Assembly (NCBI GenBank): GCA_026129525.1
Contig: JAHCHW010000003.1
Location: 84,764-148,763, forward strand
Length of the DNA: 64,000 nt
DNA from: Chitinophagales bacterium
Lineage (GTDB): Bacteria > Bacteroidota > Bacteroidia > Chitinophagales > LD1
Direction: 5' to 3'
Every line of letters begins with the position of its first letter. Position 1 is the first letter of the stretch. Shown one piece after another: positions 12,748 to 22,267 of the stretch. The notes beneath the pieces were generated by a model. The model was not told where the DNA came from. It worked only from the letters and a program-made list of their open reading frames with translations, and searched no databases. The position numbers and the translations under genes are program-made.

Positions 12748-13989
12748 TTACGCATCCAATTCTCCGGCAATTACATTCAGCGAACTCATTATCAAAATAG
12801 CATCGCTCAGGTAACCGCCTTTTATCATTTCGGTAAATGCCTGATAATAGATAAAACACGGTCTGCGGAAATGCAAACGGAACGGCACACGGCTACCATC
12901 GCTGATAAGATAGAACCCCAATTCGCCATTGCCACCTTCCACCGCGTGATATACTTCGCCTTTGGGCACCGGCACTTCGCCCATCACAATTTTAAAGTGA
13001 TAAATAAGCGCTTCCATGCTGGTGTAAACTTCTTCTTTGGGAGGCAAATAATAATCGGGCACATCGGCATGGTAAGGTCCATCGGGCAGTTTGTCTAATG
13101 CTTGCTGAATAATACGAAGCGATTGCCACATTTCTTCGTTGCGAACGCAGAAACGGTCGTAGGTATCCCCACTTTTCCCTACCGGAACATCAAACTCAAA
13201 GTCTTGGTAACTGCTGTAAGGCGTTGCCACGCGCACATCGTAGTCCACTCCGGTTGCGCGCAGGTTAGGTCCGGTTAGTCCGTAAGCCATGGCGCGCTCG
13301 GCACTAATGGCGCCAACATTAATGCACCGATCCATAAAAATTCGGTTGCGGGCAACCAGATTGATAAATTCCTGCAAGGCGATTGGATACTCTTTTAAAA
13401 ACGCACGCAGTTTGCGGAAACCGGCATCGCTTAAATCGCGCTCGAAACCACCTATGCGCCCCATGTTGGTAGTTAAACGCGCACCGCACATTTCTTCATA
13501 TATCTCGTAAATCTTTTCGCGGTACTGCATAATGTAAAGGAAGCCGGTAAATGCTCCGCTGTCCACCGCCAAAATGGAATTGCAAATAAGGTGGTCGGCA
13601 ATGCGCGCCAACTCCATAAATATTACCCGCAAGTATTGAGCGCGCTTGGGCACTTCAATACCCAACAGTTTTTCAACCGTTAACCACCAGCCCATGTTGT
13701 TGATGGGGGAAGAACAGTAGTTCATGCGGTCGGTTAATACATTTATTTGGTAGAAGGGGCGGTTCTCGGCAATTTTTTCAAATGCGCGGTGAATGTATCC
13801 GAGTGTTTGTTCGGCATCTACAATTTTTTCGCCATCCATCAGCAGCACATTTTGGAAAATACCGTGCGTAGCGGGGTGAGTAGGTCCGAGGTTCAGAATA
13901 GAAAGTTCGCTGCCATCCTCATTTTCGCGTTGCTTAATAAGTTGGGCGTATTTATCTTCTATAGAAATGGGTGCAAGTATATTGCTCAT
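12748..13989 (-). CDS. nuoD: NADH-quinone oxidoreductase subunit D
   Basis: The 49-kDa subunit of complex I forms the quinone-binding cavity with NuoB. The 413-aa protein shows the signatures NLGPTHPATHG (about residue 30), YCSSPINNMGWW (about 90), and the family's C-terminal hydrogenase-like segment ending SLNVIAGELDA. It is a standalone NuoD, not fused to NuoC. The gene begins 6 bp after the RelE-type toxin gene, which separates it from nuoC. Confidence 0.95.
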   Translation of the reverse strand: MSNILAPISIEDKYAQLIKQRENEDGSELSILNLGPTHPATHGIFQNVLLMDGEKIVDAEQTLGYIHRAFEKIAENRPFYQINVLTDRMNYCSSPINNMGWWLTVEKLLGIEVPKRAQYLRVIFMELARIADHLICNSILAVDSGAFTGFLYIMQYREKIYEIYEEMCGARLTTNMGRIGGFERDLSDAGFRKLRAFLKEYPIALQEFINLVARNRIFMDRCINVGAISAERAMAYGLTGPNLRATGVDYDVRVATPYSSYQDFEFDVPVGKSGDTYDRFCVRNEEMWQSLRIIQQALDKLPDGPYHADVPDYYLPPKEEVYTSMEALIYHFKIVMGEVPVPKGEVYHAVEGGNGELGFYLISDGSRVPFRLHFRRPCFIYYQAFTEMIKGGYLSDAILIMSSLNVIAGELDA

Positions 13990-13995
13990 AATGCG

Positions 13996-14262
13996 CTAAG
14001 GGAAAATTTTGTAAATGTCTTTTCTGTTTGCTAATCGTAAAAACCAAATGGTTCCTTCTTTCCATTCAATACCTATTCTGAAATCACCAATTCTGATGCG
14101 ATAATAGCCTGTATGGCCTTCCATCTTTTTCATGTTTCGAACCTCAGTTAACCGTTTTGCATTTTTACATTCATCAATAGCATCCGCAATTCGTAATTTT
14201 AGTTTTCTATCCTTCACTACATCCAAGTCCTTGAAAAACTGTTCGGTAAACTCAACTTTCAT
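13996..14262 (-). CDS. RelE/ParE-family toxin
   Basis: The 88-aa basic protein has the compact RelE/ParE fold: FTEQFFKDLDVVKDRKLK at the N-terminus, then YYRIRIGDFRIGIEW and the terminal LRLANRKDIYKIFP, typical of this superfamily. Such toxins cleave ribosome-bound mRNA or poison gyrase; which one cannot be told here. The start overlaps the antitoxin stop by 4 nt (ATGA), and the stop is 6 bp from nuoD. It lies inside the nuo operon. Confidence 0.85.
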   Translation of the reverse strand: MKVEFTEQFFKDLDVVKDRKLKLRIADAIDECKNAKRLTEVRNMKKMEGHTGYYRIRIGDFRIGIEWKEGTIWFLRLANRKDIYKIFP

Positions 14263-14495
14263 TTACCCTTTAGTTTTCTCATCACTTTTTCATAGCTTAC
14301 TGTTTTGCTTTTGTCGGATTGTTTCATCAGCAAACCCAGCCCAAAATCTTCCATTTCCTCTTCAGTAAACAAGCGCGATTTAATGCCCAATTGTTTTAGC
14401 AGCGCCTGAAGCGTGATGAGTGTTTCTTCCTTTTCGAAGGACACCATCAATGTTCTGTTTTTTCTGCGTTTACCACCCGCCTTTACTGTTCCCAT
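14259..14495 (-). CDS. Antitoxin partner of the RelE-type toxin
   Basis: From the ATG at 14495, placed one base after the nuoC stop (TGAAATG), the protein has 78 aa. Its first half is basic (KAGGKRRKNRTLMVSFEKEE) and its second half acidic and amphipathic (LFTEEEMEDFGLGLLM), the part that would wrap the toxin. The frame is open upstream to 14564 inside nuoC, but the coupled start is more economical. The direct 4-nt overlap with the toxin gene supports the role; the antitoxin family itself is not one I can name. Confidence 0.7.
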   Translation of the reverse strand: MGTVKAGGKRRKNRTLMVSFEKEETLITLQALLKQLGIKSRLFTEEEMEDFGLGLLMKQSDKSKTVSYEKVMRKLKGK

Positions 14496-14496
14496 T

Positions 14497-15021
14497 TCAA
14501 TTTGCACTTGTGTTCTGCGGAATTCTTCCAAAGTAACGGTCATCCTTATCAGTTCTGTTCGCATCTTCCATCGGAAACTCTTTTCGCATAGGGAACGATA
14601 CCATTTCGTCCATGTTAAGTATGCGCTTTAAATCGGGATGACCGGTAAAAACAATACCGTAGAAATCGTACGTTTCGCGCTCCTGCCAGTTGGCGGAGTC
14701 GAATAAACGCGTAGCGCTTTCCACCTCGGGGTTTTCTCCGTTTAAAAATGCTTTGAAACGAATACGAACATTCGCCACCCAGTTGTGCATGTGATAAACC
14801 ACGGCAAACTGCCGTTCAATATCGTTATCGGGATAATGCACCCCGCAAACATCGGTAAGGAAAGTAAAGCCCAGCGATTCATCTTCTTTTAAATACTGCA
14901 TTACCTCAATTGCCTTGCTTCGCTCTACTTCAAACGTAAGCATACCCCAAGGCTCCTCAAAAGCGGTTACCGCTTCACCAAACTTAGCTTCTAACTTTTC
15001 TTTAACCGTGTTATTGTCCAT
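14497..15021 (-). CDS. nuoC: NADH-quinone oxidoreductase subunit C
   Basis: The 174-aa 30-kDa-type subunit of the complex I connecting arm. The family signature is in the C-terminal half: NWQERETYDFYGIVFTGHPD, then the FPMRKEFPMED segment corresponding to the usual ending of NuoC. Length is normal for an unfused NuoC. It is 47 bp downstream of nuoB and is followed immediately by the RelE-type antitoxin gene instead of nuoD. Confidence 0.93.
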   Translation of the reverse strand: MDNNTVKEKLEAKFGEAVTAFEEPWGMLTFEVERSKAIEVMQYLKEDESLGFTFLTDVCGVHYPDNDIERQFAVVYHMHNWVANVRIRFKAFLNGENPEVESATRLFDSANWQERETYDFYGIVFTGHPDLKRILNMDEMVSFPMRKEFPMEDANRTDKDDRYFGRIPQNTSAN

Positions 15022-15068
15022 TACCTTATGTTTTTAAGTCTCTCCCTTAAGGAGATTTCACAGGAGTG

Positions 15069-15620
15069 TTAGTTCACATTAATTCCATAGGTAGCCAACA
15101 TGGCTTTATACTCCGGTGAATTTCTTCGGGTGAACGATTCCGTTTTTACCAATTCCTGCAACTTCATAATGCCTTCCAAAATTTGTTCGGGGCGCGGAGG
15201 GCAGCCGGGCACATATACATCTACCGGAATTACTTTGTCAATACCCTGCAATACCGAATAAGTATCGAACACTCCGCCCGAACTGGCACAAGCGCCAACA
15301 GCAATTACCCAACGGGGTTCTGCCATTTGCTCATACACTTGGCGTAACACCGGTCCCATTTTTTTCGAAATGGTTCCCATTACCAACAGCATATCAGCCT
15401 GGCGTGGTGAAAAACTCAAACGCTCAGTGCCGAAGCGCGAAAAATCGTAGGTGGAAGCCATGGTAGCCATGTATTCAATACCACAACAGGAAGTAGCAAA
15501 AGGCAGGGGCCACAACGAATGTGAACGAGCCAAACCAACTACTGCACTCAATTGGGTTGCAAAGAAACCTTCGCCCTGCAAACCGGGAGGAGCCGCTACC
15601 ATTTTTATTTCATCAGCCAT
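15069..15620 (-). CDS. nuoB: NADH-quinone oxidoreductase subunit B
   Basis: NuoB carries the N2 [4Fe-4S] cluster that reduces quinone. The 183-aa protein has the tandem cysteines in [21 protein letters not shown] (about residue 44), the Cys of [12 protein letters not shown], and the last ligand in [16 protein letters not shown]. All four ligands are present and length is normal. It is 27 bp downstream of nuoA. Confidence 0.96.
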   Translation of the reverse strand: MADEIKMVAAPPGLQGEGFFATQLSAVVGLARSHSLWPLPFATSCCGIEYMATMASTYDFSRFGTERLSFSPRQADMLLVMGTISKKMGPVLRQVYEQMAEPRWVIAVGACASSGGVFDTYSVLQGIDKVIPVDVYVPGCPPRPEQILEGIMKLQELVKTESFTRRNSPEYKAMLATYGINVN

Positions 15621-15647
15621 AATTAACTTACGTTTAAGTCCGGAATT

Positions 15648-16013
15648 TTACTCCCATTCAAGGGCGCCTCTTTTAATTACATAATAAAAGCCCACTAAAA
15701 GCAGCCCCATAAACAACAACATTTTCCAAAGCGCCTCTATACCCAACTCTCTGAAGTTAACCGCCCACGGGTACATAAAAATTACTTCCACATCGAACAA
15801 CACAAACAAAATGGCGACAATGAAATACTTTACGGAAAACGGGATGCGCGCATTGCCGTGTTGGGGAATACCGCATTCAAACGTAGCGTCCTTTGTGCGC
15901 GAACTGCGTTTAGGCCCCAAATAATTGGAAACCAAAAGAGTAAATGCCACAAAGCCCGCAGCAAAAACAACCTGTAAAAAAATGGGTAAATAATCAATGC
16001 CTGTGTTGTACAT
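15648..16013 (-). CDS. nuoA: NADH-quinone oxidoreductase subunit A
   Basis: The first gene of the nuo operon, encoding a 121-aa membrane subunit with three transmembrane helices (about residues 8-28, 64-84 and 92-112). The conserved motif FECGIPQHGNARIPFSVKYF precedes the second helix, and VLFDVEVIFMYPW is the family's hallmark acidic membrane segment. A TATTTTTG promoter element lies 24-31 bp upstream of the start. Confidence 0.95.
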   Translation of the reverse strand: MYNTGIDYLPIFLQVVFAAGFVAFTLLVSNYLGPKRSSRTKDATFECGIPQHGNARIPFSVKYFIVAILFVLFDVEVIFMYPWAVNFRELGIEALWKMLLFMGLLLVGFYYVIKRGALEWE

Positions 16014-16036
16014 AACATCCTTTTTTAGGGGCGGGG

Positions 16037-16044
16037 CAAAAATA
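16037..16044 (-). promoter_or_regulatory. Likely -7 promoter element of the nuo operon
   Basis: On the minus strand TATTTTTG matches the Bacteroidota consensus TAnnTTTG and lies 24 bp upstream of the nuoA ATG, giving a leader of about 17 nt. A matching -33 TTG at ideal spacing is not obvious, so this is moderate evidence. Confidence 0.5.
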
Positions 16045-16110
16045 AACTTCCCGCTATTATAAGGCGTAAAATTACCAACAAAATACTTGAATGGCTAAAT
16101 GGTGGCTCTC

Positions 16111-17025
16111 CTACGGATTGGCAGTGTAAGCCGACACTTCTACCAAAAACTTTTCGTCTGTAACACCTAATTCCATTGCAGCGGAATGGGTTAGTTTTAG
16201 CATAATCTCTTTTGCAGCATCGGCAGGCGGTACTTTGCCCATTACCTTCACAAAAATGGTTTGCTTGTTAAGGAGATTCGTTATGCGGATAATGCTTCCG
16301 CTTTCGGCATCGTTGTAAAAGGCAAGATGTTGATTGCCTGTGGTGTTTTCAGCTAAGTACGATGCTGTTCCGCGGCTCTTTTTAATCTTATAACCGTTTG
16401 CTCCGTATTGGCTGAAAATATCGGGGTACTCGGCAGCATTAGCCGAAATTGTTTTAAGCCCGGGGTTTGCCATTGTTTTTTGTTCAGCCAAAGGCATTTC
16501 TTTCGGTTTTTCTAGAATTTCCTTTTGCTCCATACTAATAGTCGGCTTTATTTCTATGCCGCGCGGGCGCACATCTTCTTCTTTGTAAGGTGTATCGGGC
16601 GTTGAAGGCACTGCAACAGGCTTGTAAACCGTTTGCGTATTTGCTTTTGAAACGATAACCTTCTGTCCAATCTTCAGATTTAAATCGCTCAAATTATTCC
16701 ATTGCTTAAACTCGGCAACCGTTATTCCATACTTTTTACAAAGCGCATAAGCTGTTTCGCCTTGCGTAACCGTATGCACCCTTGCCTGAACTTTTGAGGT
16801 AGTAGCCGAAGCATTGGTTGAAGGGATGGAAATACGCTGCCCCGTTTTAATGGAAGTATTTTCTTTCAGTTCGGGGTTAGCCTTTAACAAATCGCTAAGC
16901 GTAAGCGAATATGTTTTTGCAATAGAGTAGAGCGACTCCCCTTGTTTAACGGTATGCACGCGGGTTTGTGCATTTAGGAGCATTACACTAAAACCAATGT
17001 ATATCGTAAGCCAGAACTTTTGCAT
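16111..17025 (-). CDS. LysM and RlpA/DPBB-domain cell-wall protein
   Basis: The 304-aa protein has a signal peptide (1-19) and two LysM peptidoglycan-binding domains (residues 22-67, VHTVKQGESLYSIAKTYSL; and 82-127, VHTVTQGETAYALCKKYGI). A Pro/Glu-rich linker follows, then a C-terminal domain from about residue 215 to 300 with GTASYLAENTTGNQHLAFYN and GSIIRITNLLNKQTIFVKV, resembling the double-psi beta-barrel of RlpA-like proteins. It probably acts in the periplasm on or near peptidoglycan. It is transcribed on the same strand as nuo but divergently from the NfeD gene. Confidence 0.85.
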   Translation of the reverse strand: MQKFWLTIYIGFSVMLLNAQTRVHTVKQGESLYSIAKTYSLTLSDLLKANPELKENTSIKTGQRISIPSTNASATTSKVQARVHTVTQGETAYALCKKYGITVAEFKQWNNLSDLNLKIGQKVIVSKANTQTVYKPVAVPSTPDTPYKEEDVRPRGIEIKPTISMEQKEILEKPKEMPLAEQKTMANPGLKTISANAAEYPDIFSQYGANGYKIKKSRGTASYLAENTTGNQHLAFYNDAESGSIIRITNLLNKQTIFVKVMGKVPPADAAKEIMLKLTHSAAMELGVTDEKFLVEVSAYTANP

Positions 17026-17077
17026 GGCGGTTCTTTTCGTTATTATTACGCAAAGCTATTGCCACAATTGTACTGCC

Positions 17078-18418
17078 ATGCCTGTAAGTCGCCACATACT
17101 AACAACCGTTGTTTTTGTTTTGTGCAGTTTAATAAACATTAACGCGCAGCAAAAGTCTGTTTACGCTTACGAAATACACGAAGAGATAGGCCCGGGCATG
17201 ACCCGCCTTACCAAAAGCGCCATAGCCGAAGCCGAAAAACTAAAGGCTGACTATCTTCTTGTAAACCTGAATACTTATGGCGGCTTGGTTGCCGATGGCG
17301 ATGAAATCCGCACTGCACTTTTAAAAACAAAAATTCCCACCATTGTTTTTATACAAAACAATGCCGCTTCTGCCGGTGCGCTTATTTCCATTGCTTGTGA
17401 TAGCATATATATGACTCCCGGCTCTACTATTGGAGCCGCCAGTGTAGTGAACCAAGAAGGCGAATTGATGCCGGAGAAGTATCAAAGCTACATGCGTAAG
17501 AAAATGCGCGCCACTGCCGAGGAAACAGGCAGAAACCCACTGATAGCCGAGGGAATGACCGATGAAAACCTTGTTATTGATTCAATAAAAGAGAAGGGAA
17601 AGATAATTACGTTCAGTACTAAAGAGGCTATTAAATATGGCTACTGCAATGCCGAAGTTGAAAGTATAGAAGAAGTGTTAACCAAATTGAGCGATGGTCC
17701 TTATACGTTAGTTAAGCATAACATTACCTTTTCGCAGTCTATTGCATTATGGCTCATTAACCCAGCCATATCGGGTTTGTTGCTGCTTATCATTTTCGGG
17801 GGAATTTATTTTGAGTTCAAAACTCCGGGCACCTTTTTGCCTATCGGGGTTTCTATCGTAGCAGCTATCCTGTATTTCGCACCACTTTATATTGAAGGGC
17901 TTGCCGCTAACTGGGAAATTATAGTGTTTATAGTAGGTATCATCCTCATCTTTCTCGAAATTTTTGTTGTTCCCGGCTTTGGTATAACGGGAATTACAGG
18001 TATAGTGCTCACTATTGGTGCACTAACCTTGGCTTTGGTTCGCAATATTGATTTCGATTTCACCTTTGTTCCCAAAGGCTCGGTGGCTATTGCTTTTTTA
18101 ATGGTTACGGTAGCTATGGCGGCACCTTTGGTGTTATTGCTTGCGTTTGGGCAGCGCATTTTTTCGTCCACCTTGTTCCAAAAAGTAAGTGTGGCTGCCG
18201 AAATGAAAACCGATGCCGGCTTTACTATAAAGGATGCCGCCCTCGAATCGCTTGTCGGGCAAATAGCCGTTACTGTTACCGATCTGCGCCCCGCAGGCAA
18301 AGTTGAAGTAAACGGTGAACGCTACGATGTAATTGCCGACAGCGCTTTTATAGCCAAAAATTCAACCGTAAAAGTGGTGGGGCTGCGCTCCAACTATTTA
18401 GTGGTTGAAGCTGTTTAA
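17078..18418 (+). CDS. NfeD-family membrane-bound serine protease (ClpP-class)
   Basis: With the start at 17078 the protein has 446 aa: a signal peptide or anchor (1-24), a ClpP/SppA-like protease domain (25-220) with the nucleophile in NNAASAGALIS (S98) and a Lys-bearing helix YQSYMRKKMRATAEE, four to six membrane helices (about 235-375), and a C-terminal OB-fold NfeD domain (about 395-446, ESLVGQIAVTV and KVEVNGERYDV). This long NfeD type cleaves hydrophobic C-terminal regions of membrane partners such as stomatin. No stomatin gene is adjacent. The frame is open 27 codons upstream, overlapping the LysM gene, and I reject that extension. Confidence 0.88.
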   Translation: MPVSRHILTTVVFVLCSLININAQQKSVYAYEIHEEIGPGMTRLTKSAIAEAEKLKADYLLVNLNTYGGLVADGDEIRTALLKTKIPTIVFIQNNAASAGALISIACDSIYMTPGSTIGAASVVNQEGELMPEKYQSYMRKKMRATAEETGRNPLIAEGMTDENLVIDSIKEKGKIITFSTKEAIKYGYCNAEVESIEEVLTKLSDGPYTLVKHNITFSQSIALWLINPAISGLLLLIIFGGIYFEFKTPGTFLPIGVSIVAAILYFAPLYIEGLAANWEIIVFIVGIILIFLEIFVVPGFGITGITGIVLTIGALTLALVRNIDFDFTFVPKGSVAIAFLMVTVAMAAPLVLLLAFGQRIFSSTLFQKVSVAAEMKTDAGFTIKDAALESLVGQIAVTVTDLRPAGKVEVNGERYDVIADSAFIAKNSTVKVVGLRSNYLVVEAV

Positions 18419-18575
18419 CAATGTTTTTCGCGCTTTCTTCTCTCTAACAATATGCAACAGAAGTTGAGTATTTTAGGACTCGGCATGTTTTGGACAAATT
18501 TTATTTGATGGAATATGAAACCTTTTAACACCAATAGGCGTAAAAAAAGGCATTCAGACCGAGAAACCAACAGCC

Positions 18576-19448
18576 ATGAGGCATCTAAAAATTACCCATA
18601 ACATAGGCGAGCGCAACGAGCAGGTTGATAAATACCTGCACGAAATTGCCGACCATCAAATCCTTACTGCAGAGCAGGAGGCAGATTTGGCACAACGCAT
18701 CAGAAGGGATGATGTTGACGCCCTTGAAGAACTTGTAAAAGCTAATCTTCGTTTTGTGGTTAGTGTAGCCAAGCAATACCAAAACCAGGGGTTGCCGCTC
18801 AACGACCTTATTAACGAAGGTAACTTAGGGCTTATTCGTGCTGCCCGTAAATTCGATGAAACACGCGGGTTCAAATTTATAAGCTATGCCGTGTGGTGGA
18901 TTCGCCAGGCAATTATGCAGGCTATTGTTGAGCAGTCCCGAATTATCCGTTTACCGGTTAGTAAAATTGGCGCCTACACAAAAATTACCAAAGCCTTCCA
19001 CCAGTTTGAGCAGGAGTTTCAACGCGAACCCGATGTGGAAGAGTTGATGGAAATGCTGGGCATGACCAAAGAAGAAATAGAATCGTATTTCCGAATGAAT
19101 TCATACACGCTCTCTACCGATTCTACCGTAGTTGGAAGAAACGATGATGAAGGCGGAATAACACTAAAAGAAACTTTATACGATAAAGAGTCAACCACTC
19201 CCGAAGACAACATGATGCAGCAAACCGTAGAGAACGAAATTACGGCTATGCTGAACGGGTTAAGCGAGCGCGAAGCCGAAATTATTTCATGCTACTTTGG
19301 GTTGAATGGTAAAACCCCGATGACTTTAGAAGAAATTGGAGAACACTACGGACTTACCCGCGAAAGGGTTCGGCAAATAAAAGAAAGGTGTATTCAGCGA
19401 CTTAAAGACAAAACAAACCCGGGGTTATTAAGGGCTTATATTCAGTAA
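18576..19448 (+). CDS. rpoD: RpoD-like sigma-70 factor
   Basis: The 290-aa length and the start MRHLKITHNIGERNEQVDKY are those of the short primary sigma factor of Bacteroidota, which lacks region 1.1. Region 2 is clear (LINEGNLGLIRAARKFD and YAVWWIRQAIMQAI), region 3 is at about 135-200, and region 4 has the HTH LTRERVRQIKERCIQRLKD. The region-3 segment (GRNDDEGGITLKETLYDKE) differs from typical RpoD, so it could be a close paralogue rather than the housekeeping sigma. It stands alone between an NfeD gene and a histidine kinase. Confidence 0.85.
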   Translation: MRHLKITHNIGERNEQVDKYLHEIADHQILTAEQEADLAQRIRRDDVDALEELVKANLRFVVSVAKQYQNQGLPLNDLINEGNLGLIRAARKFDETRGFKFISYAVWWIRQAIMQAIVEQSRIIRLPVSKIGAYTKITKAFHQFEQEFQREPDVEELMEMLGMTKEEIESYFRMNSYTLSTDSTVVGRNDDEGGITLKETLYDKESTTPEDNMMQQTVENEITAMLNGLSEREAEIISCYFGLNGKTPMTLEEIGEHYGLTRERVRQIKERCIQRLKDKTNPGLLRAYIQ

Positions 19449-19741
19449 CAAAAACGAAGAAGAACCGCATTGGTTGCTTGCAGCTAAAGCGGAAAATTTG
19501 ACAGGGCTGTCCCCCGGCTCCCTGCCGCATGAACGCGTCCTTCAATCTCGGTTCCAATAGAAAACTCCCTCGTCAGCTTTGGCGGGGGATTTTCGCTTTT
19601 GCAAACCTTGCCATTTTCCTTGCTTTCGTTTACCTTATCAAAAACTGAACCGGACAATAAATCAATTTGATTTCCTGTTTTAAAAATTTATTGCCGTATT
19701 GTGGCATAAACTTATTTTAGTTCGCTCTTTTCTCCTTATTA
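19449..19741 (+). other. Non-coding gap with a weak terminator-like hairpin
   Basis: No gene is visible. At about 19562-19594 the sequence AAAACTCCCTCG...GGGGGATTTT can fold into an imperfect hairpin with an A-tract on one side and T-rich sequence (TTTTCGCTTTT) after it, a plausible terminator for the sigma factor gene. The rest, up to the kinase start, is AT-rich and probably holds its promoter; TATTTTAG at about 19712-19719 is only a partial match to the TAnnTTTG element. Confidence 0.4.
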
Positions 19742-22225
19742 ATGGCTAACGATTTCATAAAAATATCGCACTCCAACGGCATAGCGGCTACTATTCCTTT
19801 CAGAAATATAGTTGAGTTAATCAACGAGGGAATTTTCTGTGTTAATTCCGATGGTATTTTGGAATACGTTAATCGACAGTTTTGTAAAAACCTGGGGTAC
19901 AATGAAGCTGAAGTTTTAGGTAAACCCATCTTCGACTTTTTTTATGACGAACGCCATTCGGCTCTCTCTCGCGAAAAATTAGAGATAAGAAGAAAGGGTG
20001 TAAGCGATGTGTACGACATTAAGATGAAGCGCAAGAATGGCGAAGGCGTTTGGGTACGCGTTAACGGCAAACCGGTGTTTAACGAAAAAGGCGATTTTGT
20101 GGGATCCATTGCCATACACATGGATGTTACCGAACAAAAGAAAATGGAAGAGGAACTGATTTTTGCCAAGGAAGATTTGGAAACAAAGGTGGTTACCCGC
20201 ACCCGCCAGCTTTCGGAGGTAAATCAAAAACTACAACAGGAAATTAAAGAGCGAAAACTGACGGAGATTTCACTCAAGAACAGCGAAAAGCGTTTCCGCG
20301 ATATATTTTACAGTTCGCCTGATGCTATTTATGTAGAAAATTACGAGGGAGAGATATTGGATGTAAACGAAGCCACTTGCAAATTGCATGAGTGCGAGAA
20401 GGAATTTTTGATAGGTAAGTCTATTTACGAAATAACACCTACCTACCTGCGTGCTGAACTGGCACAGCGACAATCAAAAATTATCAGCGGCAACCTTTCG
20501 CAATTTGAGAGTGAGTGCATTGCTCAATCCGGTAAAACTATTCCCATTGAAGTGAGTGCTGCTAAAATTGAGTTTCGTTCCAAGCCCGCTTTGCTCATGC
20601 ATGTGCGCGATATTTCCGACAGGCGGAAGCACCAAAAGTTGCTGCAAGAACTTAATCAGGAGCTGGAAGAAAAAGTTAAGCAGCGCACTGCTGAGTTGCA
20701 AAAACAAATTACCGAGAAGGAGAAGTTTGAAGCTGAACTTCAGCTTCAAAAAAATTATTTGCGACTGATTATTGATTCTACCCCTAACATGATTTTTGTG
20801 AAAGATGCCGAGGGGAAATTCTTACTAGCCAACGAATCAACCGCCCAGTTTTACAACCTTACACCAAAAGAAATGGAGGGGCATTTGGATAGCGAAGAGC
20901 AGTTTACGAAAGATGTGCTGGATTATTTTCAATGGCAAGACCAACAGGTTATCGGCAACCGCGAAGCCATCAAATTCCCTGAAACAAGGTTGACAAATCA
21001 GGCTACCGGTGAAACATTCTGGATTCAAACCATTAAAAAACCGATTCCCGCAGAGGATGGTGTAAGCTGGAATATTTTGGGTGTAGCTACCGATATTACC
21101 GAAATAAAAGAAGCAAAGGAACAACTTCGTATTTCAGAGCAGTTGTACCGCGAAATCGCCCGCAACCTTCCTAAGGCAGCTATGTTCATATTCGACAGTA
21201 ATATGCAATACATTCTTGCCGAAGGACCGCTGGTGGGTATAATCAGTAAACCTAAAGAAGAAATAGAAGGTAAGGCTATACGCGAAACTATTCGCGAAAG
21301 CGAGCGCGAAAGAGTGGAGAGTGTTTATCGTAAAATTCTGGAGGGTGAAAGCAGCGAATCCGAGCAAGTGTTTTTAGGTCGTTCGCTGAAAGTGTATCAT
21401 ACACCAATTGCCAACGAGGAAGGAAAAATTATTTACGGTATGGTAATGATACTCGACATTACCGATTTGAAAGAAACCGAGCGCGAACTCGAAAAGCGGG
21501 CACACGAATTGCAGCGCAGCAACGAGGAGCTAGAACGCTTTGCATATGTAGCTTCGCACGATTTACAAAGTCCGCTGCGAACCATTGCCAGCTATTTGCA
21601 ATTGCTCGAAATGCGCTACAGGGATAAACTTGACCCAGAAGCATTAGAGTTCATTGATTTTTCGGTGAACGGTGCCAAACGCATGCAAACCGTTATTACC
21701 GAGTTGTTGAACTATTCAAAAATTTCTTCCGTAAGAAAACCTTTTGTGAAAACCGATGTAAAGGATATTGTAAGCGAAGTAGTCAGAAATTTGGATGCGA
21801 ATATTAAATTGGCAGGGGCAAGTATTCAAATTAGCGATATGCCGATAATTAGTTGCGTACCCGGGCAGTTGTATCAAATTTTTCAGAACCTGATTGACAA
21901 CGGAATAAAGTTTGTAAAAGATAAGCAACCGGAAATAAAAATTGCCGCAACCGAAAAGGAAGACGAATGGGAGTTTACTGTGAGCGATAATGGAATTGGT
22001 ATTAAGGAAGAATTCCGTGAAAAAATATTCCAGATATTTCAGCGACTGCACTCACATGCCGAGTACCCCGGCTCCGGTGTTGGCTTGGCTATTTGCAAAA
22101 AAATTGTGGAGTTGCACGGTGGAAGAATATGGGTGGAGTCAACCGTTGGGCAGGGTACTACTTTCCATTTTACCGTCAGCAAAAATTTGGAAGGCGATAA
22201 ACAGAGGTCTTCTTTAAAAAGCTAG
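19742..22225 (+). CDS. Multi-PAS cytoplasmic sensor histidine kinase
   Basis: The 827-aa soluble kinase has four PAS domains (about residues 20-130, 185-295, 335-455 and 465-575) joined by coiled-coil linkers (LEEKVKQRTAELQKQ), then a HisKA dimerisation domain with the phosphoacceptor H606 in YVASHDLQSPLRTI, and a HATPase_c domain (about 695-815) with N box NLIDNGIKF, G1 DNGIGI and G2 GSGVGLAICKKIVELHGG. No membrane segment, GAF or bilin site is present, so it senses a cytoplasmic signal. No response regulator gene is adjacent. The H-box type (HDLQSPL) is that of phytochrome-like kinases. Confidence 0.9.
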   Translation: MANDFIKISHSNGIAATIPFRNIVELINEGIFCVNSDGILEYVNRQFCKNLGYNEAEVLGKPIFDFFYDERHSALSREKLEIRRKGVSDVYDIKMKRKNGEGVWVRVNGKPVFNEKGDFVGSIAIHMDVTEQKKMEEELIFAKEDLETKVVTRTRQLSEVNQKLQQEIKERKLTEISLKNSEKRFRDIFYSSPDAIYVENYEGEILDVNEATCKLHECEKEFLIGKSIYEITPTYLRAELAQRQSKIISGNLSQFESECIAQSGKTIPIEVSAAKIEFRSKPALLMHVRDISDRRKHQKLLQELNQELEEKVKQRTAELQKQITEKEKFEAELQLQKNYLRLIIDSTPNMIFVKDAEGKFLLANESTAQFYNLTPKEMEGHLDSEEQFTKDVLDYFQWQDQQVIGNREAIKFPETRLTNQATGETFWIQTIKKPIPAEDGVSWNILGVATDITEIKEAKEQLRISEQLYREIARNLPKAAMFIFDSNMQYILAEGPLVGIISKPKEEIEGKAIRETIRESERERVESVYRKILEGESSESEQVFLGRSLKVYHTPIANEEGKIIYGMVMILDITDLKETERELEKRAHELQRSNEELERFAYVASHDLQSPLRTIASYLQLLEMRYRDKLDPEALEFIDFSVNGAKRMQTVITELLNYSKISSVRKPFVKTDVKDIVSEVVRNLDANIKLAGASIQISDMPIISCVPGQLYQIFQNLIDNGIKFVKDKQPEIKIAATEKEDEWEFTVSDNGIGIKEEFREKIFQIFQRLHSHAEYPGSGVGLAICKKIVELHGGRIWVESTVGQGTTFHFTVSKNLEGDKQRSSLKS

Positions 22226-22267
22226 TGCGGTTTTTCTGTTTGCCTGTTAGAATTGCATCTTTACCCC

